A stretch of DNA of 64,000 nucleotides from Vicugna pacos (Eukaryota; Chordata; Mammalia; Artiodactyla; Camelidae). The translations under genes and the position numbers were made by a program. This document shows, in pieces, positions 1-12,400 of the stretch. Each line of letters opens with the position of its first letter. The stretch's first letter is position 1. The DNA lies in NCBI RefSeq assembly GCF_048564905.1, contig NC_133008.1, positions 2,626,453 to 2,690,452 of the forward strand. The letters are read 5' to 3'. The notes under the pieces are model-generated. The model searched no databases, was not told the origin of the DNA, and saw nothing but the letters and a program-made list of their open reading frames with translations.

Positions 1-14
1 CTAGGAAACAGACT

Positions 15-38
15 GAGAAACCAGAGTAAGGGTTTCTC
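15..38. other. 8-bp inverted repeat, once per monomer (shown in M1)
   Basis: GAGAAACC (15-22) and GGTTTCTC (31-38) are perfect reverse complements around the 8-base loop AGAGTAAG, so single strands could form a hairpin. The recurrent T20 variant breaks the A20-T33 pair, CTACT breaks the terminal pair and TTTCGCC breaks the second pair; no compensating change was seen on the other arm. The structure is present in most monomers but shows no sign of being maintained by pairing. Confidence 0.8.
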
Positions 39-121
39 CTGCAACCCGTTCCCTTTGTGCTGGATGAACGAACGTCTCTCCACATGCTCAGTTCTGAGAG
101 ATAAGTGTGTGTGAAAGCCGT

Positions 122-140
122 CCTTCACCTAGCTTGAAGG
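122..140. other. 6-bp inverted repeat CCTTCA/TGAAGG (shown in M1)
   Basis: CCTTCA (122-127) pairs with TGAAGG (135-140) across the loop CCTAGCT. The common CC to TT variant at 122-123 would turn two C-G pairs into T/U-G wobbles. The GG to TT variant at 140-141 (type c) breaks the outer pair. The loop base at 128 varies (C, G or A). Possible hairpin only; no function is shown. Confidence 0.7.
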
Positions 141-180
141 GAACACAAAGTTTCTTTTCAGTTGCCAACTCCACTCCATA

Positions 181-190
181 CATATATATG
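181..190. other. 10-bp TA palindrome CATATATATG (shown in M1)
   Basis: A perfect palindrome, flanked by CTCCATA on the left and GGGGAG on the right, so the symmetry extends imperfectly. It provides an easily melted TA tract every 249 bp. The A184 to G variant (CATGTATATG) removes the symmetry in types a and d and their relatives. It resembles a TATA box on the plus strand, but nothing else points to a promoter. Confidence 0.75.
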
Positions 191-249
191 GGGAGGAACA
201 AGCTCCAACTCGGTTTTACAGTGAAAACGGCAGGCACTTCAAACCGGCA

Positions 250-2490
250 CTAGGAAACAGACTGAGAAACCAGAGTAAGGGTTTCTACTGCAACCCGTTC
301 CCTTTGTGCTGGATGAAGGAACGTCTCTCCAAATGCTCAGTTCTGAGAGATAAGTGTGTGTGAAAGCCGTCCTTCACCTAGCTTGAAGGGAACACAAAGT
401 TTCTTTTCAGTTGCAAACTCCACTCCATACATGTATATGGGGAAGTACAAGCTCCAACTCGGTTTTACAGTGAAAACGGCAGGCACTTCAAACCGGCACT
501 AGGAAACAGACTGAGAATCCAGAGAAAGGGTTTCTCCTACAACCCATTCCCTTTGTGCTGGATGAACGAACGTCTCTCCACATGCTCAGTTCTGAGAGAT
601 AAGTGTGTGTGAAAGCCGTTTTTCACCTAGCTTGAAGGGAACACAAAGTTTCTTTTCAGTTGCAAACTCCACTCCATACATATATATGGGGAGGTACAAG
701 CTCCAACTCGGTTTTACAGTGAAAACGACAGGCACTTCAAACCGGCACTAGGAAACAGACTGAGAAACCAGAGTAAGGGTTTCTCCTGCAACCCGTTCCC
801 TTTGTGCTGGATGAACGAACGTCTCTCCACATGCTCAGTTCTGAGAGATAAGTGTGTGTGAAAGCCGTCCTTCACCTAGCTTGAAGTTAACACAAAGTTT
901 CTTTTCAGTTGCCAAGTCCACTCCATACATATATATGGGGAGGTACAAGCTCCAACTCGGTTTTACAGTGGAAACGGCAGGCACTTCAAATCGGCACTAG
1001 GAAACAGACTGAGAAACCAGAGTAAGGGTTTCTCCTGCAACCCGTTCCCTTTGTGCTGGATGAACGAACGTCTCTCCACATGCTCAGTTCTGAGAGATAA
1101 GTGTGTGTGAAAGCCGTCCTTCACCTAGCTTGAAGTTAACACAAAGTTTCTTTTCAGTTGCAAACTCCACTCCATACATATATATGGGGAGGTACAAGCT
1201 CCAACTCGGTTTTACAGTGGAAACGGCAGGCACTTCAAATCGGCACTAGGAAACAGACTGAGAAACCAGAGTAAGGGTTTCTCCTGCAACCCGTTCCCTT
1301 TGTGCTGGATGAAGGAACGTCTCTCCAAATGCTCAGTTCTGAGAGATAAGTGTGTGTGAAAGCCGTCCTTCACCTAGCTTGAAGGGAACACAAAGTTTCT
1401 TTTCAGTTGCAAACTCCACTCCATACATGTATATGGGGAAGTACAAGCTCCAACTCGGTTTTACAGTGAAAACGGCAGGCACTTCAAACCGGCACTAGGA
1501 AACAGACTGAGAATCCAGAGAAAGGGTTTCTCCTACAACCCATTCCCTTTGTGCTGGATGAACGAACGTCTCTCCACATGCTCAGTTCTGAGAGATAAGT
1601 GTGTGTGAAAGCCGTTTTTCACCTAGCTTGAAGGGAACACAAAGTTTCTTTTCAGTTGCAAACTCCACTCCATACATATATATGGGGAGGTACAAGCTCC
1701 AACTCGGTTTTACAGTGAAAACGACAGGCACTTCAAACCGGCACTAGGAAACAGACTGAGAAACCAGAGTAAGGGTTTCTCCTGCAACCCGTTCCCTTTG
1801 TGCTGGATGAACGAACGTCTCTCCACATGCTCAGTTCTGAGAGATAAGTGTGTGTGAAAGCCGTCCTTCACCTAGCTTGAAGTTAACACAAAGTTTCTTT
1901 TCAGTTGCAAACTCCACTCCATACATATATATGGGGAGGTACAAGCTCCAACTCGGTTTTACAGTGGAAACGGCAGGCACTTCAAATCGGCACTAGGAAA
2001 CAGACTGAGAAACCAGAGTAAGGGTTTCTCCTGCAACCCGTTCCCTTTGTGCTGGATGAACAAACGTCTCTCCACATGATCAGTTCTGAGAGATAAGTGT
2101 GTGTGAAAGCCGTCCTTCACCTAGCTTGAAGGGAACACAAAGTTTCTTTTCAGTTGCAAACTCCACTCCATACATGTATATGGGGAGGTACAAGCTCCAA
2201 CTCGGTTTTACAGTGAAAACGGCAGGCACTTCAAACCGGCACTAGGAAACAGACTGAGAATCCAGAGAAAGGGTTTCTCCTACAACCCATTCCCTTTGTG
2301 CTGGATGAACGAACGTCTCTCCACATGCTCAGTTCTGAGAGATAAGTGTGTGTGAAAGCCGTTTTTCACCTAGCTTGAAGGGAACACAAAGTTTCTTTTC
2401 AGTTGCCAACTCCACTCCATACATATATATGGGGAGGAACAAGCTCCAACTCGGTTTTACAGTGAAAACGGCAGGCACTTCAAACCGGCA
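250..2490 (+). repeat. Short higher-order modules M2-M10
   Basis: M2-M4 and M6-M8 carry the same ordered types. Type a has GAAGGAAC, AAATGCTC and GGGGAAGTAC; type b has T20 plus A27, CCCATT, GCCGTTTTTC and CGACAG; type c has GAAGTTAAC and AAATCGG. M5 is an extra type-c monomer, so the spacing is four monomers (996 bp, 250 to 1246). M9 is type d (GAACAAAC, CATGATCAG, CATGTATATGG) and M10 is type e (T20 plus A27 with GCCGTTTTTC). M6-M10 therefore make the complete five-monomer string a-b-c-d-e that returns at M35-M39, M70-M74, M78-M82 and M110-M114. M4, M5 and M8 uniquely share GTGGAAACGG, which marks a local duplication. The block is cut by the left window edge, so earlier units may precede it. 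Confidence 0.85.
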
Positions 2491-3484
2491 CTAGGAAACA
2501 GACTGAGAAACCAGAGTAAGGGTTTCTCCTGCAACCCGTTCCCTTTGTGCTGGATGAAGGAACGTCTCTCCACATTCTCAGTTCTGAGAGATAAGTGTGT
2601 GTGAAAGCCGTCCTTCACCTAGCTTGAAGGGAACACAAAGTTTCTTTTCAGTTGCCAACTCCACTCCATACATATATATGGGGAGGAACAAGCTCCAACT
2701 CGGTTTTACAGTGAAAACGGCAGGCACTTCAAACCGGCACTAGGAAACAGACTGAGAAACCAGAGTAAGGGTTTCTCCTGCAACCCGTTCCCTTTGTGCT
2801 GGATGAACGAACGTCTCTCCACATGCTCAGTTCTGAGAGATAAGTGTGTGTGAAAGCCGTCCTTCACCTAGCTTGAAGGGAACACAAAGTTTCTTTTCAG
2901 TTGCCAACTCCACTCCATACATATATATGGGGAGGTAGAAGCTCCAACTCGGTTTTACAGTGAAAACGGCAGGCACTTCAAACCGGCACTAGGAAACACT
3001 GAGAAACCAGAGTAAGGGTTTCTCCTGCAACCCGTTCCCTTTGTGCTGGATGAACGAACGTCTCTCCACATGCTCAGTTATGAGAGATAAGTGTGTGTGA
3101 AAGCCGTCCTTCACCTAGCTTGAAGGGAACACAAAGTTTCTTTTCAGTTGCCAACTCCACTCCATACATATATATGGGGAGGTACAAGCTCCAACTCGGT
3201 TTTACAGTGAAAACGGCAGGCACTTCAAACCGGCACTAGGAAACAGACTGAGAAACCAGAGTAAGGGTTTCTCCTGCAACCCGTTCCCTTTGTGCTGGAT
3301 GAACGAACGTCTCTCCACATGATCAGTTCTGAGAGATAAGTGTGTGTGAAAGCCGTCCTTCACCTAGCTTGAAGGGAACACAAAGTTTCTTTTCAGTTGC
3401 CAACTCCACTCCATACATATATATGGGGAGGTACAAGCTCCAACTCGGTTTTACAGTGAAAACGGCAGGCACTTCAAACCGGCA
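2491..3484 (+). repeat. Four near-consensus monomers M11-M14
   Basis: These monomers lie between the a-b-c-d-e modules and the left copy of the large duplication. They carry few shared markers: M11 has GAAGGAAC and a private CATTCTC, M12 has GGTAGAAG, M13 has the array's only 2-bp deletion and a private CAGTTATGAG, and M14 has CATGATCAG without the usual accompanying CATGTATATGG. I could not place them in a larger repeating string; they may belong to a unit that extends beyond the window. Confidence 0.75.
2989..3235 (+). repeat. 247-bp monomer M13 with 2-bp deletion
   Basis: The opening reads GGAAACACTGAG where the consensus has GGAAACAGACTGAG, so two bases are missing and the monomer is 247 bp. 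It is the only 2-bp length change seen in the window and shifts the phase of all later monomers by two. No other monomer shares it, so it is probably recent, or its copies lie outside the window. Confidence 0.95.
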
Positions 3485-6400
3485 CTAGGAAACAGACTGA
3501 GAATCCAGAGTAAGGGTTTCTCCTGCAACCCGTTCCCTTTGTGCTGGATGAACGAACGTCTCTCCACATGCTCAGTTCTGAGAGATAAGTGTGTGTGAAA
3601 GCCGTCCTTCAGCTAGCTTGAAGGGAAAACAAAGTTTCTTTTCAGTTGCCAACTCCACTCCATACATATATATGGGGAGGAACAAGCTCCAACTCGGTTT
3701 TACAGTGAAAACGGCAGGCACTTCAAACCGGCACTAGGAAACAGACTGAGAAACCAGAGTAAGGGTTTCTCCTGCAACCCGTTCCCTTTGTGCTGGATGA
3801 ACGAACGTCTCTCCACATGCTCAGTTCTGAGAGATAAGTGTGTGTGAAAGCCGTCCTTCACCTAGCTTGAAGGGAACACAAAGTTTCTTTTCAGTTGCCA
3901 ACTCCACTCCATACATATATATGGGGAGGAACAAGGTCCAACTCGGTTTTACAGTGAAAACGGCAGGCACTTCAAACCGGCACTAGGAAACAGACTGAGA
4001 AACCAGAGTAAGGGTTTCTACTGCAACCCGTTCCCTTTGTGCTGGATGAAGGAACGTCTCTCCACATGCTCAGTTCAGAGAGATAAGTGTGTGTGAAAGC
4101 CGTCCTTCACCTAGCTTGAAGGGAACACAAAGTTTCTTTTCAGTTGCCAACTCCACTCCATACATATATATGGGGAGGAACAAGCTCCAACTCGGTTTTA
4201 CAGTGAAAACGGCAGGCACTTCAAACCGGCACTAGGAAACAGACTGAGAAACCAGAGTAAGGGTTTCTCCTGCAACCCGGTCCCTTTGTGCTGGATGAAC
4301 TAATGTCTCTCCACATGCTCAGTTCTGAGAGATAAGTGTGTGTGAAAGCCGTCCTTCACCTAGCTTGAAGGGAACACAAAGTTTCTTTTCAGTTGCCAAC
4401 TCCACTCCACACATATATATGGGGAGGAACAAGCTCCAACTCGGTTGTACAGTGAAAACGGCAGGCACTTCAAACCGGCACTAGGAAACAGACTGAGAAT
4501 CCAGAGAAAGGGTTTCTCCTACAACCAATTCCCTTTGTGCTGGATGAACGAACGTCTCTCCACATGCTCAGTTCTGAGAGATAAGTGTGTGTGAAAGCCG
4601 TCCTTCACCTAGCTTGAAGGGAACACAAAGTTTCTTTTCAGTTGCAAACTCCACTCCATACATATATATGGGGAGGTACAAGCTCCAACTCGGTTTTACA
4701 GTGAAAACGGCAGGCACTTCAAACCGTCACTAGGAAACAGACTGGGAAACCAGAGTAAGGGTTTCTCCTGCAACCCGTTCCCTTTGTGCTGAATGAACGA
4801 ACGTCTCTCCACATGCTCAGTTCTGAGAGATAAGTGTGTGTGAAAGCCGTCCTTCACCTAGCTTGAAGGGAACACAAAGTTTCTTTTCAGTTGCCAACTC
4901 CACTCCATACATATATATGGGGAGGTACAAGCTCCAACTCGGTTTTACAGTGAAAACGGCAGGCACTTCAAACCGGCACTAGGAAACAGACTGAGAAACC
5001 AGAGTAAGGGTTTCTCCTGCAACCCGTTCCCTTTGTGCTGGATGAACGAACGTCTCTCCACATGCTCAGTTCTGAGAGATAAGTGTGTGTGAAAGCTGTC
5101 CTTCACCTAGCTTGAAGGGAACACAAAGTTTCTTTTCAGTTGCCAAGTCCACTCCATACATATATATGGGGAGGCACAAGCTCCAACTCGGTTTTACAGT
5201 GAAAACGGCAGGCACTTCAAACCGGCACTAGGAAACAGACTGAGAATCCAGAGTAAGGGTTTCTCCTGCAACCCGTTCCCTTTGTGCTGGATGAACGAAC
5301 GTCTCTCCACATGCTCAGTTCTGAGAGATAAGTGTGTGTGAAAGCCGTCCTTCACCTAGCTTGAAGGGAACACAAAGTTTCTTTTCAGTTGCCAACTCCA
5401 CTCCATACATATATATGGGGAGGTACAAACTCCAACTCGGTTTTACAGTGAAAACGGCAGGCACTGCAAACCGGCACTGGGAAACAGACTGAGAAACCAG
5501 AGTAAGGGTTTCTCCTGCAACCCGTTCCCTTTGTGCTGGATGAACGAACGTCTCTCCACATGCTCAGTTCTGAGAGATAAGTGTGAGTGAAAGCCGTCCT
5601 TCACCTAGCTTGAAGGGAACACAAAGTTTCTTTTCAGTTGCCAACTCCACTCCATACATATATATGGGGAGGAACAAGCTCCAACTCGGTTTTACAGTGA
5701 AAACGGCAGGCACTTCAAACCGGCACTAGGAAACAGACTGAGAAACCAGAGTAAGGGTTTCTCCTGCAACCCGTTCCCTTTGTGCTGGATGAACGAACGT
5801 CTCTCCACATGCTCAGTTCTGAGAGATAAGTGTGAGTGAAAGCCGTCCTTCACCTAGCTTGAAGGGAAAACAAAGTTTCTTTTCAGTTGCCAACTCCACT
5901 CCATACATATATATGGGGAGGAACAAGCTCCAACTCGGTTTTACAGTGAAAACGGCAGGCACTTCAAACCGGCACTAGGAAACAGACTGAGAAACCAGAG
6001 TAAGGGTTTCTCCTGCAACCCGTTCCCTTTGTGCTGGATGAAGGAACGTCTCTCCACATGCTCAGTTCTGAGAGATAAGTGTGTGTGAAAGCCGTCCTTC
6101 ACCTAGCTTGAAGGGAACACAAAGTTTCTTTTCAGTTGCCAACTCCACTCCATACATATATATGGGGAGGAACAAGCTCCAACTCGGTTTTACAGTGAAA
6201 ACGGCAGGCACTTCAAACCGGCACTAGGAAACAGACTGAGAAACCAGAGTAAGGGTTTCTCCTGCAACCCGTTCCCTTTGTGCTGGATGAACGAACGTCT
6301 CTCCACATGCTCAGTTCTGAGAGATAAGTGTGTGTGAAAGCCGTCCTTCACCTAGCTTGAAGGGAACAGAAAGTTTCTTTTCAGTTGCCAACTCCACTCC

Positions 6401-9400
6401 ATACATATATATGGGGAGGTACAAGCTCCAACTCGGTTTTACAGTGAAAACGGCAGGCACTTCAAACCGGCACTAGGAAACAGACTGAGAAACCAGAGTA
6501 AGGGTTTCTCCTGCAACCCGTTCCCTTTGTGCTGGATGAACGAACGTCTCTCCACATGCTCAATTCTGAGAGATAAGTGTGTGTGAAAGCCGTCCTTCAC
6601 CTAGCTTGAAGGGAACACAAAGTTTCTTTTCAGTTGCCAAGTCCACTCCATACATATATATGGGGAGGTACAAGCTCCAACTCGGTTTTACAGTGAAAAC
6701 GGCAGGCACTTCAAACCGGCACTAGGAAACAGACTGAGAATCCAGAGTAAGGGTATCTCCTGCAACCCGTTCCCTTTGTGCTGGATGAACGAACGTCTCT
6801 CCACATGCTCAGTTCTGAGAGATAAGTGTGTGTGAAAGCCGTCCTTCACCTAGCTTGAAGGGAACACAAAGTTTCTTTTCAGTTGCCAAGTCCACTCCAT
6901 ACATATATATGGGGAGGTACAAGCTCCAACTCGGTTTTACAGTGAAAACGGCAGGCACTTCAAACCGGCACTAGGAAACAGACTGAGAATCCAGAGTAAG
7001 GGTTTCTCCTGCAACCCGTTCCCTTTGTGCTGGATGAACGAACGTCTCTCCACATGCTCAGTTCTGAGAGATAAGTGTGTGTGAAAGCCGTCCTTCACCT
7101 AGCTTGAAGGGAACACAAAGTTTCTTTTCAGTTGCCAACTCCACTCCATACATATATATGGGGAGAAACAAGCTCCAACTCGGTTTTACAGTGAAAACGA
7201 CAGGCACTGCAAACCGGCACTGGGAAAAAGACTGAGAAACCAGAGTAAGGGTTTCTCCTGCAACACGTTCCCTTTGTGCTGAATGAACGAACGTCTCTCC
7301 ACATGCTCAGTTCTGAGAGATAAGTGTGAGTGAAAGCCGTCCTTCACCTAGCTTGAAGGGAAAACAAAGTTTCTTTTCAGTTGCCAACTCCACTCCATAC
7401 ATATATATGGGGAGGAACAAGCTCCAACTCGGTTTTACAGTGAAAACGGCAGGCACTTCAAACCGGCACTAGGAAACAGACTGAGAAACCAGAGTAAGGG
7501 TTTCTCCTGCAACCCGTTCCCTTTGTGCTGGATGAACGAACGTCTCTCCACATGCTCAGTTCTGAGAGATAAGTGTGAGTGAAAGCCGTCCTTCACCTAG
7601 CTTGAAGGGAAAACAAAGTTTCTTTTCAGTTGCCAACTCCACTCCATACATATATATGGGGAGGAACAAGCTCCAACTCGGTTTTACAGTGAAAACGGCA
7701 GGCACTTCAAACCGGCACTAGGAAACAGACTGAGAAACCAGAGTAAGGGTTTCTCCTGCAAACCGTTCCCTTTGTGCTGGATGAACGAACGTCTCTCCAC
7801 ATGCTCAGTTCTGAGAGATAAGTGTGTGTGAAAGCCGTCCTTCACCTAGCTTGAAGGGAACACAAAGTTTCTTTTCAGTTGCCAACTCCACTCCATACAT
7901 ATATATGGGGAGGAACAAGCTCCAACTCGGTTTTACAGTGAAAACGGCAGGCACTTCAAACCGGCACTAGGAAACAGACTGAGAAACCAGAGTAAGGGTT
8001 TCTCCTGCAACCCGTTCCCTTTGTGCTGGATGAACTAATGTCTCTCCACATGCTCAGTTCTGAGAGATAAGTGTGTGTGAAAGCCGTCCTTCACCTAGCT
8101 TGAAGGGAACACAAAGTTTCTTTTCAGTTGCCAACTCCACTCCATACATATATATGGGGAGGAACAAGCTCCAACTCGGTTTTACAGTGAAAACGGCAGG
8201 CACTTCAAACCGGCACTAGGAAACAGACTGAGAAACCAGAGTAAGGGTTTCTCCTGCAACCCGTTCCCTTTGTGCTGGATGAACGAACGTCTCTCCACAT
8301 GCTCAGTTCTGAGAGATAAGTGTGTGTGAAAGCCGTCCTTCACCTAGCTTGAAGGGAACACAAAGTTTCTTTTCAGTTGCCAACTCCACTCCATACATAT
8401 ATATGGGGAGGAACAAGCTCCAACTCGGTTTTACAGTGAAAACGGCAGGCACTTCAAACCGGCACTAGGAAACAGACTGAGAAACCAGAGTAAGGGTTTC
8501 TACTGCAACCCGTTCCCTTTGTGCTGGATGAAGGAACGTCTCTCCACATGCTCAGTTCTGAGAGATAAGTGTGTGTGAAAGCCGTCCTTCACCTAGCTTG
8601 AAGGGAACACAAAGTTTCTTTTCAGTTGCAAACTCCACTCCATACATATATATGGGGAAGTACAAGCTCCAACTCGGTTTTACAGTGAAAACGGCAGGCA
8701 CTTCAAACCGGCACTAGGAAACAGACTGAGAATCCAGAGAAAGGGTTTCTCCTACAACCCATTCCCTTTGTGCTGGATGAACGAACGTCTCTCCACATGC
8801 TCAGTTCTGAGAGATAAGTGTGTGTGAAAGCCGTTTTTCACCTAGCTTGAAGGGAACACAAAGTTTCTTTTCAGTTGCAAACTCCACTCCATACATATAT
8901 ATGGGGAGGTACAAGCTCCAACTCGGTTTTACAGTGAAAACTACAGGCACTTCAAACCGGCACTAGGAAACAGACTGAGAAACCAGAGTAAGGGTTTCTC
9001 CTGCAACCCGTTCCCTTTGTGCTGGATGAACGAACGTCTCTCCACATGCTCAGTTCTGAGAGATAAGTGTGTGTGAAAGCCGTCCTTCACCTAGCTTGAA
9101 GTTAACACAAAGTTTCTTTTCAGTTGCCAACTCCACTCCATACATATATATGGGGAGGTACAAGCTCCAACTCGGTTTTACAGTGAAAACGGCAGGCACT
9201 TCAAATCGGCACTAGGAAACAGACTGAGAAACCAGAGTAAGGGTTTCTCCTGCAACCCGTTCCCTTTGTGCTGGATGAACAAACGTCTCTCCACATGATC
9301 AGTTCTGAGAGATAAGTGTGTGTGAAAGCCGTCCTTCACCTAGCTTGAAGGGAACACAAAGTTTCTTTTCAGTTGCAAACTCCACTCCATACATGTATAT

Positions 9401-12400
9401 GGGGAAGTACAAGCTCCAACTCGGTTTTACAGTGAAAACGGCAGGCACTTCAAACCGGCACTAGGAAACAGACTGAGAATCCAGAGAAAGGGTTTCTCCT
9501 ACAACCCATTCCCTTTGTGCTGGATGAACGAACGTCTCTCCACATGCTCAGTTCTGAGAGATAAGTGTGTGTGAAAGCCGTTTTTCACCTAGCTTGAAGG
9601 GAACACAAAGTTTCTTTTCAGTTGCCAAATCCACTCCATACATATATATGGGGAGGTACAAGCTCCAACTCGGTTTTACAGTGAAAACGGCAGGCACTTC
9701 AAACCGGCACTAGGAAACAGACTGAGAAACCAGAGTAAGGGTTTCTCCTGCAACCCGTTCCCTTTGTGCTGGATGAACAAACGTCTCTCCACATGATCAG
9801 TTCTGAGAGATAAGTGTGTGTGAAAGCCGTCCTTCACCTAGCTTGAAGGGAACACAAAGTTTCTTTTCAGTTGCAAACTCCACTCCATACATGTATATGG
9901 GGAGGTACAAGCTCCAACACGGTTTTACAGTGAAAACGGCAGGCACTTCAAACCGGCACTAGGAAACAGACTGAGAATCCAGAGAAAGGGTTTCTCCTGC
10001 AACCCGTTCCCTTTGTGCTGGATGAACGAACGTCTCTCAACATGCTCAGTTCTGAGAGATAAGTGTGTGTGAAAGCCGTCCTTCACCTAGCTTGAAGGGA
10101 ACACAAAGTTTCTTTTCAGTTGCCAACTCCACTCCATACATATATATGGGGAGGTACAAGCTCCAACTCGGTTTTACAGTGAAAACGGCAGGCACTTCAA
10201 ACCGGCACTAGGAAACAGACTGAGAAACCAGAGTAAGGGTTTCTCCTGCAACCCGTTCCCTTTGTGCTGGATGAACGAACGTCTCTCCACATGCTCAGTT
10301 CTGAGAGATAAGTGTGTGTGAAAGCCGTCCTTCACCTAGCTTGAAGGGAACACAAAGTTTCTTTTCAGTTGCCAACTCCACTCCATACATATATATGGGG
10401 AGGTACAAGCTCCAACTCGGTTTTACAGTGAAAACGGCAGGCACTTCAAACCGGCACTAGGAAACAGACTGAGAAACCAGAGTAAGGGTTTCTCCTGCAA
10501 CCCGTTCCCTTTGTGCTGGATGAACGAACGTCTCTCCACATGCTCAATTCTGAGAGATAAGTGTGTGTGAAAGCCGTCCTTCACCTAGCTTGAAGGGAAC
10601 ACAAAGTTTCTTTTCAGTTGCCAACTCCACTCCATACATATATATGGGGAGGTACAAGCTCCAACTCGGTTTTACAGTGAAAACGGCAGGCACTTCAAAC
10701 CGGCACTAGGAAACAGACTGAGAAACCAGAGTAAGGGTTTCTACTGCAACCCGTTCCCTTTGTGCTGGATGAACGAACGTCTCTCCACATGATCAGTTCT
10801 GAGAGATAAGTGTGTGTGAAAGCCGTCCTTCACCTAGCTTGAAGGGAACACAAAGTTTCTTTTCAGTTGCAAACTCCACTCCATACATGTATATGGGGAG
10901 GTACAAGCTCCAACTCGGTTTTACAGTGAAAACGGCAGGCACTTCAAACCGGCACTAGGAAACAGACTGAGAATCCAGAGTAAGGGTTTCTCCTACAACC
11001 CATTCCCTTTGTGCTGGATGAACGAACGTCTCTCCACATGCTCAGTTCTGAGAGATAAGTGTGTGTGAAAGCCGTTTTTCACCTAGCTTGAAGGGAACAC
11101 AAAGTTTCTTTTCAGTTGCAAACTCCACTCCATACATATATATGGGGAGGTACAAGCTCCAACTCGGTTTTACAGTGAAAACGGCAGGCACTTCAAACCG
11201 GCACTAGGAAACAGACTGAGAAACCAGAGTAAGGGTTTCTCCTGCAACCCGTTCCCTTTGTGCTGGATGAACGAACGTCTCTCCACATGCTCAGTTCTGA
11301 GAGATAAGTGTGTGTGAAAGCCGTCCTTCACCTAGCTTGAAGGGAACACAAAGTTTCTTTTCAGTTGCCAACTCCACTCCATACATATATATGGGGAGGT
11401 ACAAGCTCCAACTCGGTTTTACAGTGAAAACGGCAGGCACTTCAAACCGGCACTAGGAAAAAAACTGGGAAACCAGAGTAAGGGTTTCTCCTGCAACCCG
11501 TTCCCTTTGTGCTGGATGAACGAACGTCTCTCCACATGCTCAGTTCTGAGAGATAAGTGTGTGTGAAAGCCGTCCTTCACCTAGCTTGAAGGGAACACAA
11601 AGTTTCTTTTCAGTTGCCAACTCCACTCCATACATATATATGGGGAGGTACAAGCTCCAACTCGGTTTTACAGTGAAAACGGCAGGCACTTCAAACCGGC
11701 ACTAGGAAACAGACTGAGAAACCAGAGTAAGGGTTTCTCCTGCAACCCGTTCCCTTTGTGCTGGATGAACGAACGTCTCTCCACATGCTCAGTTCTGAGA
11801 GATAAGTGTGTGTGAAAGCCGTTTTTCACCTAGCTTGAAGGGAACACAAAGTTTCTTTTCAGTTGCAAACTCCACTCCATACATATATATGGGGAGGTAC
11901 AAGCTCCAACTCGGTTTTACAGTGAAAACGACAGGCACTTCAAACCGGCACTAGGAAACAGACTGAGAAACCAGAGTAAGGGTTTCTCCTGCAACCCGTT
12001 CCCTTTGTGCTGGATGAACGAACGTCTCTCCACATGCTCAGTTCTGAGAGATAAGTGTGTGTGAAAGCCGTCCTTCACCTAGCTTGAAGGGAACACAAAG
12101 TTTCTTTTCAGTTGCCAACTCCACTCCATACATATATATGGGGAGGTACAAGCTCCAACTCGGTTTTACAGTGAAAACGGCAGGCACTTCAAACCGGCAC
12201 TAGGAAACAGACTGAGAATCCAGAGTAAGGGTTTCTCCTGCAACCCGTTCCCTTTGTGCTGGATGAACGAACGTCTCTCCACATGCTCAGTTCTGAGAGA
12301 TAAGTGTGTGTGAAAGCCGTCCTTCACCTAGCTTGAAGGGAACACAAAGTTTCTTTTCAGTTGCCAACTCCACTCCATACATATATATGGGGAGGTACAA

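Larger units (their letters stand above)
1..249 (+). repeat. Representative satellite monomer (M1)
   Basis: This copy is close to the majority sequence and sets the numbering used here. It holds 118 G+C in 249 bases by hand count (using the majority T at position 197) and seven CpG dinucleotides, at positions 47, 69, 73, 119, 211, 228 and 245. Recurrent variable sites are 20 (A/T), 27 (T/A), 37-38, 41, 48, 69-70, 83, 87, 91, 110, 119-123, 128, 140-141, 144, 158, 166, 169, 184, 194-199, 227, 230, 239, 244 and 247. Position 197 (T in GGAGGTAC, A in GGAGGAAC) is the most frequent dimorphism; M1 carries A. Internal symmetry includes an 8-bp inverted repeat near the start, a 6-bp one in the middle and a TA-rich 10-bp palindrome. 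The choice of start is arbitrary because the array is circularly permutable. Confidence 0.97.

Noticed and set aside
61-83. CENP-B box-like motif around CGTTCGTTCATCC (minus strand)
   Set aside because: It contains TTCG but lacks the required A and CGGG of the core NTTCGNNNNANNCGGGN. No other match was found in the consensus.
181-197. TATA box driving transcription from each monomer
   Set aside because: CATATATATG followed by GGGGAGG is suggestive, but there is no initiator, gene or other promoter element, and the tract is disrupted in many monomers.
122-249. RNA polymerase III A/B boxes (tRNA- or SINE-derived monomer)
   Set aside because: TAGGTGAAGG and GGTTTGAAGTGCC on the minus strand only loosely resemble A and B boxes, and their order and spacing (B-like before A-like) are wrong.
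1-249. Three 83-bp sub-repeats within the monomer
   Set aside because: 249 = 3 x 83 invited the test, but the three thirds share only short words such as CTGAGA and CCGT(T)CC at inconsistent spacing.
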